DNA of 13,634 nt from Sphingobacteriales bacterium (GTDB lineage Bacteria > Bacteroidota > Bacteroidia > Chitinophagales > Chitinophagaceae). This document shows positions 6,716 to 13,634 of this stretch, piece by piece. The position numbers and the translations under genes were made by a program. Where the stretch lies: assembly GCA_947463665.1 (NCBI GenBank), contig CANHUD010000037.1, positions 1 to 13,634 on the forward strand, given 5' to 3'. The notes under the pieces were generated by a model that was not told the origin of the DNA, did not search any database, and saw nothing but the letters and a program-made list of their open reading frames with translations. How positions within the stretch are numbered: the first letter of the stretch is position 1; each line of letters begins with the position of its first letter.

Positions 6716-9700
6716 TTAGTTGATGCCTATAGTTTTCATATTATCGTCTGGTACCCTATCGATTAAATAATGATACGGATCAACGCCCACTTTAACGGGT
6801 TGCGTCTTAACCTTGAAAACCAATTGGGTTTCCCTTGCCTGAAGCTTACTTCGCGTTTGCAACAAAACATGTTCAGTTTCACTATCCGGCTTTTTATCCC
6901 CCAGAATGACGATATCAATATAATCATTGACCGGGATTGATATCTCCTTACCTAAACTGTCTGATAAGAATTTTTCTGAAACAACATTTATCGTTACTTC
7001 ATATTGATCATCAATTTTTTTAGAGGAACAAGATTCAATTCTATTTGAAAATAGAATGACACTCTTGAAAAGGTCATTTATCAAATATTTCAGGCTATCG
7101 GGAGTTACGTCTTCAAAGGCTCTTATCGCATGCATTGAAGTTACATATGGCGGATCTTTATAAGCATGGTCATTTAATAATTTTTGAAGTGCTTTATTAA
7201 CGTTGGCATCGCCAATCATTTCCTTCAGATAATACATTATTACACTGGCTTTTTGATAATGAATGTAACTCTGGCCTTCTGTTTTATATAGAGGTCGCTC
7301 TGCTTCTAACTCCGAACCTCTTCCTGTCAGGTATTTATTCATTTCATACTTCAGAAACTTCTTCATTTTTTCTTTTCCGTATTCCTTCTCCATAACCATT
7401 AAGGCAGAATATTGAGCAAAGCCTTCGCTCAACCACTCACTGCCCTGCATGGCAGCGCCGGTGAGTTGATGTCCCCAGTATTGATGTCCCATCTCGTGGG
7501 CAACGATATAAAAGACCATATCAATATCGTCACTACGCACATCTCTTAGATCCTGTATAAACCCAATACCTTCGCTGTAAGGCATCGTGCCGGGAAAAGC
7601 CTGTGCATAAGAGGCGTATCTTGGAAACTCGATGATACGGGCCTGCCTGTGGTAATAAGGGCCGAAATGTGTAGTGTAGTAATCCAGTGACTTCTCCATA
7701 GAAGAAAGCATATTAGGAACATTATATGCATGCTCCTTAATATAATAAACTTCGAGGTTTATTCCTTTAAACTGCTTTCTCGCCACTTCGTATCGTGCAG
7801 AAATAAATGAATAAAAATTCTGGGAAGCTTTGTCAAGTTTGTAATGAAAAAAAGATTTCCCCTTTTCCTTCCATGACCTGATGAGGCTGCCCGGTGCTAC
7901 GGCAATCTGATCATCCGCGGTACTGATGACTGTTTCTACATCTACCCAGTCAGCATCTTGCACAATATAATTTATCATTCTTGCAAGTGTATCCTGCTCA
8001 TTAAGCGGTACAGATCTTTTTTTAGATGGCAGGCCTAATTTGTTTCGTTTATTCTTGTCTGAAATTTCCAGATTATTATTATACCCAATTCCCGGCACAA
8101 TATCCCCCTGATTAAAGAAAGTTCCGTTTTGCGTGAGAGAAGTAAAACTAACCTGGTTTTCAAATCCTTTATTGATAACGGTAGCGTTTGCCACTATCTT
8201 CAATGAATCTCCGGGATACAACGGCTTATGTAACTCATAAATTCTATAATAGAGCTCATTGTCTCTAAGCTTCAAAGCAGCACCCGGTATGGTAAGGGTA
8301 ACACTATCAATAGAGATGGGCATAGTAAAATGCACCTCTCGTATAACTTCATTTGTCTTATTCTTCAGCCAAATTTCAGATCTGGAAAAGAGATTTCTTT
8401 CATAAGGCATCAGGTCGATGGTGTAATTTACCCGAACGATTTTCGGCTGAGCCACCCCTTCATATTTCTTGTATTTTCTCTCATACTGCTCAGATCTTTT
8501 CTCGAATTCATCATTGGTTATATATGTATTCAATATTTGAGTATTGTAATACACAAAAGCAGCACAACATAAAAAAAGAAGTAACAAAGCTGAAATTGTA
8601 AATCGATTCCTTCTTATAGTGCTTAAAGCTGAAGCTAACCTGAATTTCAAATTAAACTCCCTGCCCCTGATGAAAAAAGAAAAAACAGTAAAACAAAGAA
8701 TGGAAGAAGCAAGTACCCAATACAAATTAAACCACACTAATGATTTTATGAATGGCCCAAACCCATTCATATCAGAATAAGTAACATCTGGGGTTCCTCC
8801 AAAGATTACCATATTACTTTGGATATCCAAAGGATCCCAAATGAACGTATTGATAATTAAAAAGGCAACATATGAAAAATAAGCGATGTACCTGTTATTG
8901 ATAAGATAGTGAAATAACAGAGCTACTACAGTTAAATACAGAAAACTTGGGAGATCAATCAGCATCAGGCTTTTAAAATAAACATCAGGATGAATCTGAT
9001 AAAATCCGTTAAAAAGCTGCATGATGCATCCAAGAGCTATTGAGCAAAGTAATACGGTGAACAACGCAACTGCCAAAGCCGCTAACTTGGAAAGAAATAA
9101 CAGGGATGTTTTAGCAGGTGTAGCATCAAGAATATCATGTATGTTGGCATCCCGTTCTTTCCAAACCAATACACCACTGTAAAAAATTATGAAGGCAACG
9201 AGAAATGAGTAAAAAGATCCTCTGATGGTATCTACAATCTGATACGTTACCGGGTATAACTTACCTCCATACTCTTCGGTAAAACTGAGACTCACTAAAA
9301 GATTAATCATCCCAATTGCCGTGATGATGACAAAGGTTGGATTTCTTAAAATTGCTTTTGTCTCAAAAATAATAAGATGAAAAAAGGATAGTTTTGAAGA
9401 ATAATCAGGATCAAAAACAGGTTTTGATTTAACATCGAATATTTTGTCTGCTTCTTCCTCTTTTTTGACTTGTGTTTTCTTTAAACTTTTCTTCTCTTTT
9501 TTCGTAGCAAATGAAAACCGAAAATATGAGAAAATTACAATAACAAAAGAGATACTAATCCATAGGATTCGATTTAACATAAACCACCCAGTCAAAGGAA
9601 TTGATCTTGTGTTCTTTTCATCAACCGTAAAGTATTTGGAGATGATGGAGGCGGGACGGAAGCCGAAGGGATCCATAAAAACCGACAACCATTCTTTTTC

Positions 9701-10294
9701 GATATCTGCTGAAAAACCAGCTGCCATTCCGTACAATACAAGAATTCCCATCGCTCCGATGAATGATACTATGGTACTTCTGTAAAGAATAGCCAGACTG
9801 TAAAGAACAGCTCCCGTGATAATGGTATTGGGTATTGCATAACACAATAGGCCATTTATATGCCCCGACCAATATACAGGTCCTATTCGCTGAGGATCAG
9901 ACCATGGCATGATGGGAGCAAGTAAAGCGCCTAATGAAATTCCTAACAGGGGTAAAATTGAAACAGAAACAGCCCCTATGTATTTTCCAAAAAAGTAATG
10001 AGTTTGTTTTATAGGTGAGCTAAAAACAAACTGATACATATTGTACTGAAAATCGCGATTGGCTGTTGCATTCATGTAAGATGTAGTCATTAGCAAGCAG
10101 AGCAGCGACATAATTCCGTAATAAAACTGAATTACGAATGGCGCATTTTTTTTCACGCTACCTATGCCCCCCCCAATAACGATGCTATCAGAAGAAACTG
10201 CTCCAAGTACCAATAATGCGTTGATGCAAAAAAAGATCCAAGTCATTGGAGAACGGAGCCAGAAACGCCATTCATGTATTATAAATTTCCACAT
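6716..10294 (-). CDS. ABC-2 type permease fused to M1 family metallopeptidase
   Basis: A 1192-residue membrane protein. Residues 1-260 and 303-545 look like two ABC-2 permease halves of about six helices each, opening with similar segments (HEWRFWLRSPMTWIF at 7-21; FETKAILRNPTFVII at 310-324), with a Lys-rich linker between them (264-283). A thirteenth helix at about 566-583 should place the remaining 600 residues in the periplasm. There an M1 peptidase fold is seen: HEMGH at 933-937, the third zinc ligand Glu957 in LSEGFAQY, a GTMPYSEGIGF stretch (902-912) where classical M1 enzymes have GAMEN, and Tyr1013 (IHYQKA) as a candidate catalytic Tyr. The HEXXH-to-Glu spacing is 19 residues, not the usual 18; from memory this is shared by this Bacteroidota subfamily. 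It lies 10 bp after the ABC ATPase gene, its obvious partner. Substrate unknown. The AT-rich codon use differs from flanking genes. Confidence 0.92.
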   Translation of the reverse strand: MWKFIIHEWRFWLRSPMTWIFFCINALLVLGAVSSDSIVIGGGIGSVKKNAPFVIQFYYGIMSLLCLLMTTSYMNATANRDFQYNMYQFVFSSPIKQTHYFFGKYIGAVSVSILPLLGISLGALLAPIMPWSDPQRIGPVYWSGHINGLLCYAIPNTIITGAVLYSLAILYRSTIVSFIGAMGILVLYGMAAGFSADIEKEWLSVFMDPFGFRPASIISKYFTVDEKNTRSIPLTGWFMLNRILWISISFVIVIFSYFRFSFATKKEKKSLKKTQVKKEEEADKIFDVKSKPVFDPDYSSKLSFFHLIIFETKAILRNPTFVIITAIGMINLLVSLSFTEEYGGKLYPVTYQIVDTIRGSFYSFLVAFIIFYSGVLVWKERDANIHDILDATPAKTSLLFLSKLAALAVALFTVLLCSIALGCIMQLFNGFYQIHPDVYFKSLMLIDLPSFLYLTVVALLFHYLINNRYIAYFSYVAFLIINTFIWDPLDIQSNMVIFGGTPDVTYSDMNGFGPFIKSLVWFNLYWVLASSILCFTVFSFFIRGREFNLKFRLASALSTIRRNRFTISALLLLFLCCAAFVYYNTQILNTYITNDEFEKRSEQYERKYKKYEGVAQPKIVRVNYTIDLMPYERNLFSRSEIWLKNKTNEVIREVHFTMPISIDSVTLTIPGAALKLRDNELYYRIYELHKPLYPGDSLKIVANATVINKGFENQVSFTSLTQNGTFFNQGDIVPGIGYNNNLEISDKNKRNKLGLPSKKRSVPLNEQDTLARMINYIVQDADWVDVETVISTADDQIAVAPGSLIRSWKEKGKSFFHYKLDKASQNFYSFISARYEVARKQFKGINLEVYYIKEHAYNVPNMLSSMEKSLDYYTTHFGPYYHRQARIIEFPRYASYAQAFPGTMPYSEGIGFIQDLRDVRSDDIDMVFYIVAHEMGHQYWGHQLTGAAMQGSEWLSEGFAQYSALMVMEKEYGKEKMKKFLKYEMNKYLTGRGSELEAERPLYKTEGQSYIHYQKASVIMYYLKEMIGDANVNKALQKLLNDHAYKDPPYVTSMHAIRAFEDVTPDSLKYLINDLFKSVILFSNRIESCSSKKIDDQYEVTINVVSEKFLSDSLGKEISIPVNDYIDIVILGDKKPDSETEHVLLQTRSKLQARETQLVFKVKTQPVKVGVDPYHYLIDRVPDDNMKTIGIN

Positions 10295-10304
10295 AACTTT
10301 TCTT

Positions 10305-11177
10305 TTAAATCAACTCATTAAGTTTAGCAAAAAATACATCCTCCAGGGTTTCCTCAGCATAGACAAATTCACTACCCGGATTGTCTTCGGAAAACACATG
10401 AACAAGCGGCTTACCTCCTACCAACTTCGTGGATATTACCTTCATGGAATTCTGCAGATTTTCTAACTGCTCTTTATCTGTTCTTTTTTCCCATACTTTC
10501 CCCTTGATTTCACGAAGAGCATCATCTGGATTTCCGGAAAAAAGGACTTTCCCTTTATCCATAATAGCCATTGAGGTACAAAGCTCACGAACATCCTGTA
10601 CGATATGTGTCGAGAGAATTACAATTACATTTTCACCTATTTCGCTAAGGATATTATAAAAACGATTTCGCTCTCCTGGATCCAGGCCGGCAGTAGGTTC
10701 ATCTACAATTATCAACTTGGGATTACCGATTAAACACTGCGCAATACCGAAACGCTGACGCATACCGCCACTATAACTGCTCACTGCCTTCTTTCGATGA
10801 TCATAAAGATTTACTTTATTTAGCAAATAATCCACCATTTCTTTTCGGTCGTGATTATTTGTAAACCCTTTTAGTATTGCCAGATGATTGAGTAAGTCTA
10901 TGGCAGATGTACGTGGATATACGCCAAATTCCTGCGGAAGATAGCCGAGTACTTTTCGAATCTCATCCTTTTGCTGTAGTACATCTATATCTCCCAGAAT
11001 AACAGTTCCGCTATCCGCTTCCTGCAATGTTGCCAAGGTTCGCATAAGAGAGGATTTCCCGGCTCCATTTGGTCCTAACAAACCAAACATTCCCTTTTCA
11101 ATTGTAAGGGTAACATTGTTCAAAGCTTTTACCCCATTTGCATATTCCTTGTTGAGGTTTTCAATCTTTAAAATCAT
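10305..11177 (-). CDS. ABC transporter ATP-binding protein
   Basis: A 290-residue ABC ATPase of the ABC-2 exporter (CcmA/NatA-like) type. All nucleotide-binding motifs are intact, numbered from the chosen start: Walker A GPNGAGKS (35-42), Q-loop YLPQEF (Gln82), signature SSYSGGMRQR, Walker B LIIVDEP followed by TAGLDP (D-loop), and H-loop STH (His191). About 80 further residues at the C-terminus end in the ETLEDVFFAKL motif common to drug and polysaccharide exporter ATPases. I chose the ATG at 11177; an in-frame GTG at 11183 would add two residues and cannot be excluded. It powers the permease-peptidase encoded 10 bp downstream, with which it forms a two-gene operon behind a well-matched promoter. 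Whether it drives export, or works the peptidase mechanically, is not visible. Confidence 0.95.
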   Translation of the reverse strand: MILKIENLNKEYANGVKALNNVTLTIEKGMFGLLGPNGAGKSSLMRTLATLQEADSGTVILGDIDVLQQKDEIRKVLGYLPQEFGVYPRTSAIDLLNHLAILKGFTNNHDRKEMVDYLLNKVNLYDHRKKAVSSYSGGMRQRFGIAQCLIGNPKLIIVDEPTAGLDPGERNRFYNILSEIGENVIVILSTHIVQDVRELCTSMAIMDKGKVLFSGNPDDALREIKGKVWEKRTDKEQLENLQNSMKVISTKLVGGKPLVHVFSEDNPGSEFVYAEETLEDVFFAKLNELI

Positions 11178-11205
11178 ATTCACTCGATTTAGATGAAATA
11201 CAAAT

Positions 11206-11237
11206 CAAAAATACAGGTATACTTAAGATTCATCCAA
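11206..11237 (-). promoter_or_regulatory. Promoter of the ABC ATPase / permease-peptidase operon
   Basis: On the minus strand TTG (11235-11237), a 21-base spacer and TATTTTTG (11206-11213) match the Bacteroidota consensus TTG-N19-21-TAnnTTTG. The predicted transcript would start about 20 bases before the ATPase ATG, so the leader is short and leaves no room for a riboswitch or attenuator. Confidence 0.6.
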
Positions 11238-11641
11238 CCTAACAATAGAATCAATACCAACTGAAAAAAGTATTCCTAAACCTGATATTTTAAATTGAAA
11301 ATAAATGAAGCCTTGAAAGAACTAACCACTATTATACGAGCGGTATCCAAATCTTATGAAGGGTTATATATTCGTACACATTGCCTAATGAAACTTCCCT
11401 CTATCAAATAAGCATATAACCAGAATGTTTAATTTAATTTCAGCATGCATAAAATTATTTTCAGGCAGTAATTTTTATAGAAATAGCGGAAGTTGTTTTG
11501 AACATCTTCAGTAAGATGAATAGTAAACTGAACTACTATTGTTATGCTTGTTGAGTTACATTCGTAATGTTCTGACAAAAGACGTTGAGCCCTTTAATTT
11601 GACTACATATTTTGGGGCTATATCAAAATTGTTTATTGATC
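11238..11641. other. AT-rich intergenic stretch without recognised gene
   Basis: About 400 bases between the ABC operon promoter and the terminator of the DUF1080 gene. It is strongly AT-rich, and stops are frequent in all frames I inspected. The only sizeable open frame (plus strand, 11539-11733) runs through the terminator hairpin, has no family likeness, and is not a convincing gene. A short inverted repeat ACATTCGTAATGT (11558-11570) is too small to interpret. I see no tRNA, integrase remnant or attachment repeat. The stretch could hold operator sites for the ABC operon or a decayed gene. Confidence 0.5.
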
Positions 11642-11688
11642 AAAAAAACCGGGTTGATCGTAAAGGCGAATGTTGTTTTAGATCAACC
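11642..11688 (-). terminator. Intrinsic terminator after the DUF1080 gene
   Basis: GATCAACC (11681-11688) and GGTTGATC (11652-11659) form an 8-bp stem that can be extended by TTTA/TAAA (11677-11680 with 11661-11664) past a bulged base. On the minus strand it is followed by CGG and then seven T (11648-11642). It starts 45 bases after the DUF1080 stop codon and closes the cytochrome-DUF1080 unit, isolating it from the ABC operon. Confidence 0.75.
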
Positions 11689-11733
11689 GCTTTATATTCA
11701 CACCTGTTAATCAATAAATTACTTTACGTGTAA

Positions 11734-12456
11734 TTACAGATGCTTCAGCCGCACCTTCCGAAATTCCACTTTCATTCGTTCACCCACATGTGCCTGCAGG
11801 CAGAGAAGCCCGGAGGATTTGGCATGAGTTGGATCCAGATCGGTGGTCTCGCTCATAAGAACCCCATTGATGTAATGCTTCATGTTGTTTCCTTTCACCA
11901 CAAGGTGGATTTCATTCCAGTCGTTCTGCCGGATGTAGCTTTTCAGGGTTTCGGACTCCCCTACTGCTTCTTTGGAAATAACAGGTGCCTTGCCTGCTTC
12001 GAGGGTGGCTCGCTGACCGCGCATGGCCAGAAACCCCCTGCCGCGTTCTTCGTAATTCTGTCCGGTATAGGTATTCGCTCCATCTATATCGGCCTGGTAT
12101 CCTTTAACAGCGTATTTTATATCTGGCAATTCTTCGCTTCTGTAATTGATACCGCTGTTGCCTTCTTTGTTGATGCGATATTCGGCTTTGAATTCGAAAT
12201 CAGCGGGCTGTCCACCTCGCCAGATGAGAAAGGAGTTGGTCTTGATCGGTTTTTCCGGTGTGACCTCGCCGATCAGTGTTCCGTTCTCGATGCGCCAGAC
12301 GGACCGGTCGCCCTCCCAACCGTTGAAGGTTTTTCCATCAAATATCTTTCGGAAACCTTTTTCGGGATTCTGCGCTGAGGAGGGGTTTGCGCCGAATGAA
12401 ACCATCAGGAGCAGCAGCAGGTGTATCGGCAGAAAAGATGTCATCGACATAAACAT
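11734..12456 (-). CDS. Exported DUF1080 (3-keto-disaccharide hydrolase-like) protein
   Basis: A 240-residue protein with a signal peptide (hydrophobic stretch at about 10-22, cleavage near ANPSSAQ) and a single DUF1080 domain filling the rest. The family opening FRKIFDGKTFNGWEG is at 35-49, followed by EFKAEYRINKEGNSGINYRS and the late WNEIHLVVKGNNMKHYINGV. The fold is a concanavalin A-like jelly roll. Some family members hydrolyse 3-keto-disaccharides made by periplasmic sugar oxidation, but many are untested, so the substrate here is open. The start could be the ATG at 12456, 12450 or 12444; all keep the signal peptide, and I took the longest, 3 bp after the upstream stop. It shares a transcript with the haem protein before it and is followed by a terminator. 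GC content is clearly higher than in the ABC operon next door. Confidence 0.87.
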   Translation of the reverse strand: MFMSMTSFLPIHLLLLLMVSFGANPSSAQNPEKGFRKIFDGKTFNGWEGDRSVWRIENGTLIGEVTPEKPIKTNSFLIWRGGQPADFEFKAEYRINKEGNSGINYRSEELPDIKYAVKGYQADIDGANTYTGQNYEERGRGFLAMRGQRATLEAGKAPVISKEAVGESETLKSYIRQNDWNEIHLVVKGNNMKHYINGVLMSETTDLDPTHAKSSGLLCLQAHVGERMKVEFRKVRLKHL

Positions 12457-12459
12457 TCA

Positions 12460-13634
12460 TTATTTTTTTGGGGCGAAAAGTTCATGATCGGGGTTACCAC
12501 CAGCCTGGAGGTAGGCGAGTAAATCTTTGAGTTCTTCGGGGTTGAGGCGGTTTATCAGTCCGGGCAGCATGGGTGAGATCTCTGAAATGCGGGTGCGACT
12601 GACCTCCGCTTTAGGCAGTTCACGGGTTTGGTGCATGGCGAAAGGATTTTGGGCGATGACATATTTATCGTTGTCTTCGCTGATGAGTTTACCCATGACC
12701 GATCCGCCTTTTTTCAGAAAGAAGACCGTGGACCCGAATTGATCGGAGATGGTTTTATTGGGATCGATGATGGCCGTCAGCATGTCTTTGTAGGAGAATC
12801 GGGTGCCGATTTGGGTAAGATCCGGCCCGGATACGCCACCTTCCCCCCGCATACCATGACAGGAAGAGCAGAGACTGGCAGCGAACATTGCCTTTCCATT
12901 TTCGAAATCGCGGTTCTGCAGTCCATCCTTAACCAGCACGAGTGCGCTGTCGACCTCCCAGTTCCGGCCCGGCCCTTTTGGTTGTTTCATATTGGGTGTG
13001 AGGCCCATGCGGGCGAGGTTGACGATGGAATCACCTGAGAGTGCATTGAACCGGGCGAACTGATCGGCCGGAACATTTGCAAGGGCTTTTTTCCGGATCT
13101 GGTCGATGAACCCGATGAAGCTGTATCCTCCTTTGTAGCCGAAGGCTTTGTAGAACCACTGGAAATATTGTTCCCGGAGGGCTGGCGTCCAGCCGTTGTT
13201 AGTCTGGCTGAGGACGGTGGCATAGAACGTTTGCTGTTGAGGCGGAACGTTCGACAGCATTTTTGCGATGCTCAGGCCATAGTCGGGGTTGCGGAGGATG
13301 AGATCTGCGGAGGCGGTGACGGATTTCTGATCATTTGGATCGTCTTTAGCCTGTTGCAAGAGGCGCATCGTTTTGTCCACTACCCCGGGGGCGTCGAGGT
13401 AAACGAGGATTTTGCTCAGGGAACGATTGAGGTTATTGGTAGCCGCGGGGTAATGTGGATCAAGGGTGGCGATCAGTTGGCTGACCAGCGCATGTTCCGG
13501 CTTCCCGAGGCGGAGCAGGAGCAGTTCAATGGCGCGTAGCCAGTCAAGCTTATCAGCCTCTTTGAGCGATTTGATCTGTACCGTTAACAGTTTTTGCAGG
13601 AGCATATCCCGGTATTGTTTTTCACCGGAACGGG
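12460..13634 (-). CDS. C-terminal part of a haem-binding c-type cytochrome (partial)
   Basis: The last 390 or so codons of a gene that enters from the right edge. The frame stays open to 13634, and the ATG at 13605 is internal (upstream it reads RSGEKQYRD), so the true start lies outside. The visible N-terminal 230 residues are helical and repeat-like, as in HEAT-type regions. A cytochrome c domain follows: CSSCH (residues 246-250 counted from the internal Met at 13605), GPDLTQIG (260-267), IIDPNKTISDQF (279-290), KKGGSVMGKL (298-307), a probable axial Met346 in SPMLPGL, and NPEELKDLLAYLQ at the end. This matches the Pirellula/Verrucomicrobium-type haem-binding domain (TIGR02603) pattern from memory. 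The full proteins are usually very large and exported. It probably carries electrons from periplasmic sugar oxidation; the DUF1080 gene follows after 3 bp. Confidence 0.85.
   Translation of the reverse strand, partial: RSGEKQYRDMLLQKLLTVQIKSLKEADKLDWLRAIELLLLRLGKPEHALVSQLIATLDPHYPAATNNLNRSLSKILVYLDAPGVVDKTMRLLQQAKDDPNDQKSVTASADLILRNPDYGLSIAKMLSNVPPQQQTFYATVLSQTNNGWTPALREQYFQWFYKAFGYKGGYSFIGFIDQIRKKALANVPADQFARFNALSGDSIVNLARMGLTPNMKQPKGPGRNWEVDSALVLVKDGLQNRDFENGKAMFAASLCSSCHGMRGEGGVSGPDLTQIGTRFSYKDMLTAIIDPNKTISDQFGSTVFFLKKGGSVMGKLISEDNDKYVIAQNPFAMHQTRELPKAEVSRTRISEISPMLPGLINRLNPEELKDLLAYLQAGGNPDHELFAPKK

Noticed and set aside
11610..11625. Possible attachment-site copy of the tRNA-Glu 3' end
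   Set aside because: Only GGGCTA is shared with the tRNA end; this is too short, and no integrase or excisionase gene is present.
11539..11733. A 64-codon plus-strand open frame in the AT-rich intergenic region
   Set aside because: It has no promoter or recognisable motif, spans the terminator of the opposing gene and ends at its stop codon. A chance frame is the simplest reading.
11740..12378. A 212-codon plus-strand open frame opposite the DUF1080 gene
   Set aside because: It mirrors a well-supported exported protein on the other strand and shows no coherent domain or signal sequence.
1..13634. CRISPR array, insertion sequence or toxin-antitoxin pair
   Set aside because: I looked for regularly spaced repeats, terminal inverted repeats with a transposase, and paired small genes, and found none; all sizeable coding regions are explained by the listed genes.

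Overview
The window looks like chromosomal DNA of a member of the Bacteroidota, most likely near the Chitinophagaceae. I infer this from the gene families (LemA with TPM-domain proteins, a DUF4476-type exported protein, an ABC-2 permease fused to an M1 peptidase, a DUF1080 protein beside a large haem-binding protein) and from promoters that fit the Bacteroidota consensus TTG-N19-21-TAnnTTTG instead of the sigma70 pattern. Every protein gene lies on the minus strand; the only plus-strand gene is a tRNA-Glu. The genus cannot be fixed from sequence alone.

Reading the minus strand from right to left. (a) 13634-11734: the 3' part of a haem-binding c-type cytochrome gene that enters from beyond the right edge, followed 3 bp later by an exported DUF1080 (3-keto-disaccharide hydrolase-like) protein and then a clear intrinsic terminator. 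(b) 11733-6716: a visibly AT-richer block with a 550-bp leader region, a Bacteroidota-type promoter, an ABC ATPase, and a 1192-residue protein joining two ABC-2 permease halves to a periplasmic M1 metallopeptidase domain. (c) 6700-6440: a convergent, stand-alone tRNA-Glu(UUC) on the plus strand with its own promoter and terminator. (d) 6364-4043: the glycolytic genes gap and pgk, separated by a strong terminator hairpin. (e) 4011-250: a tightly packed run of lemA, two TPM-domain genes, a DUF4476-type exported protein and truA, with 9 bp, a 4-bp overlap, 49 bp and 0 bp between successive genes. (f) 249-1: no gene, but two successive promoter-like elements and a GC hairpin, resembling the leader of a strongly transcribed (possibly rRNA) operon that would begin just past the left edge.

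In function, gap and pgk are consecutive steps of lower glycolysis. The LemA/TPM/DUF4476 genes look like a cell-envelope module co-transcribed with the tRNA modification gene truA. The ABC ATPase and the permease-peptidase form a two-gene membrane system with no assigned substrate. The cytochrome and DUF1080 proteins look like a periplasmic oxidation and sugar-processing pair. The most interesting item is the permease-peptidase fusion, whose family is recognisable but whose biological role, as far as I know, is not established.
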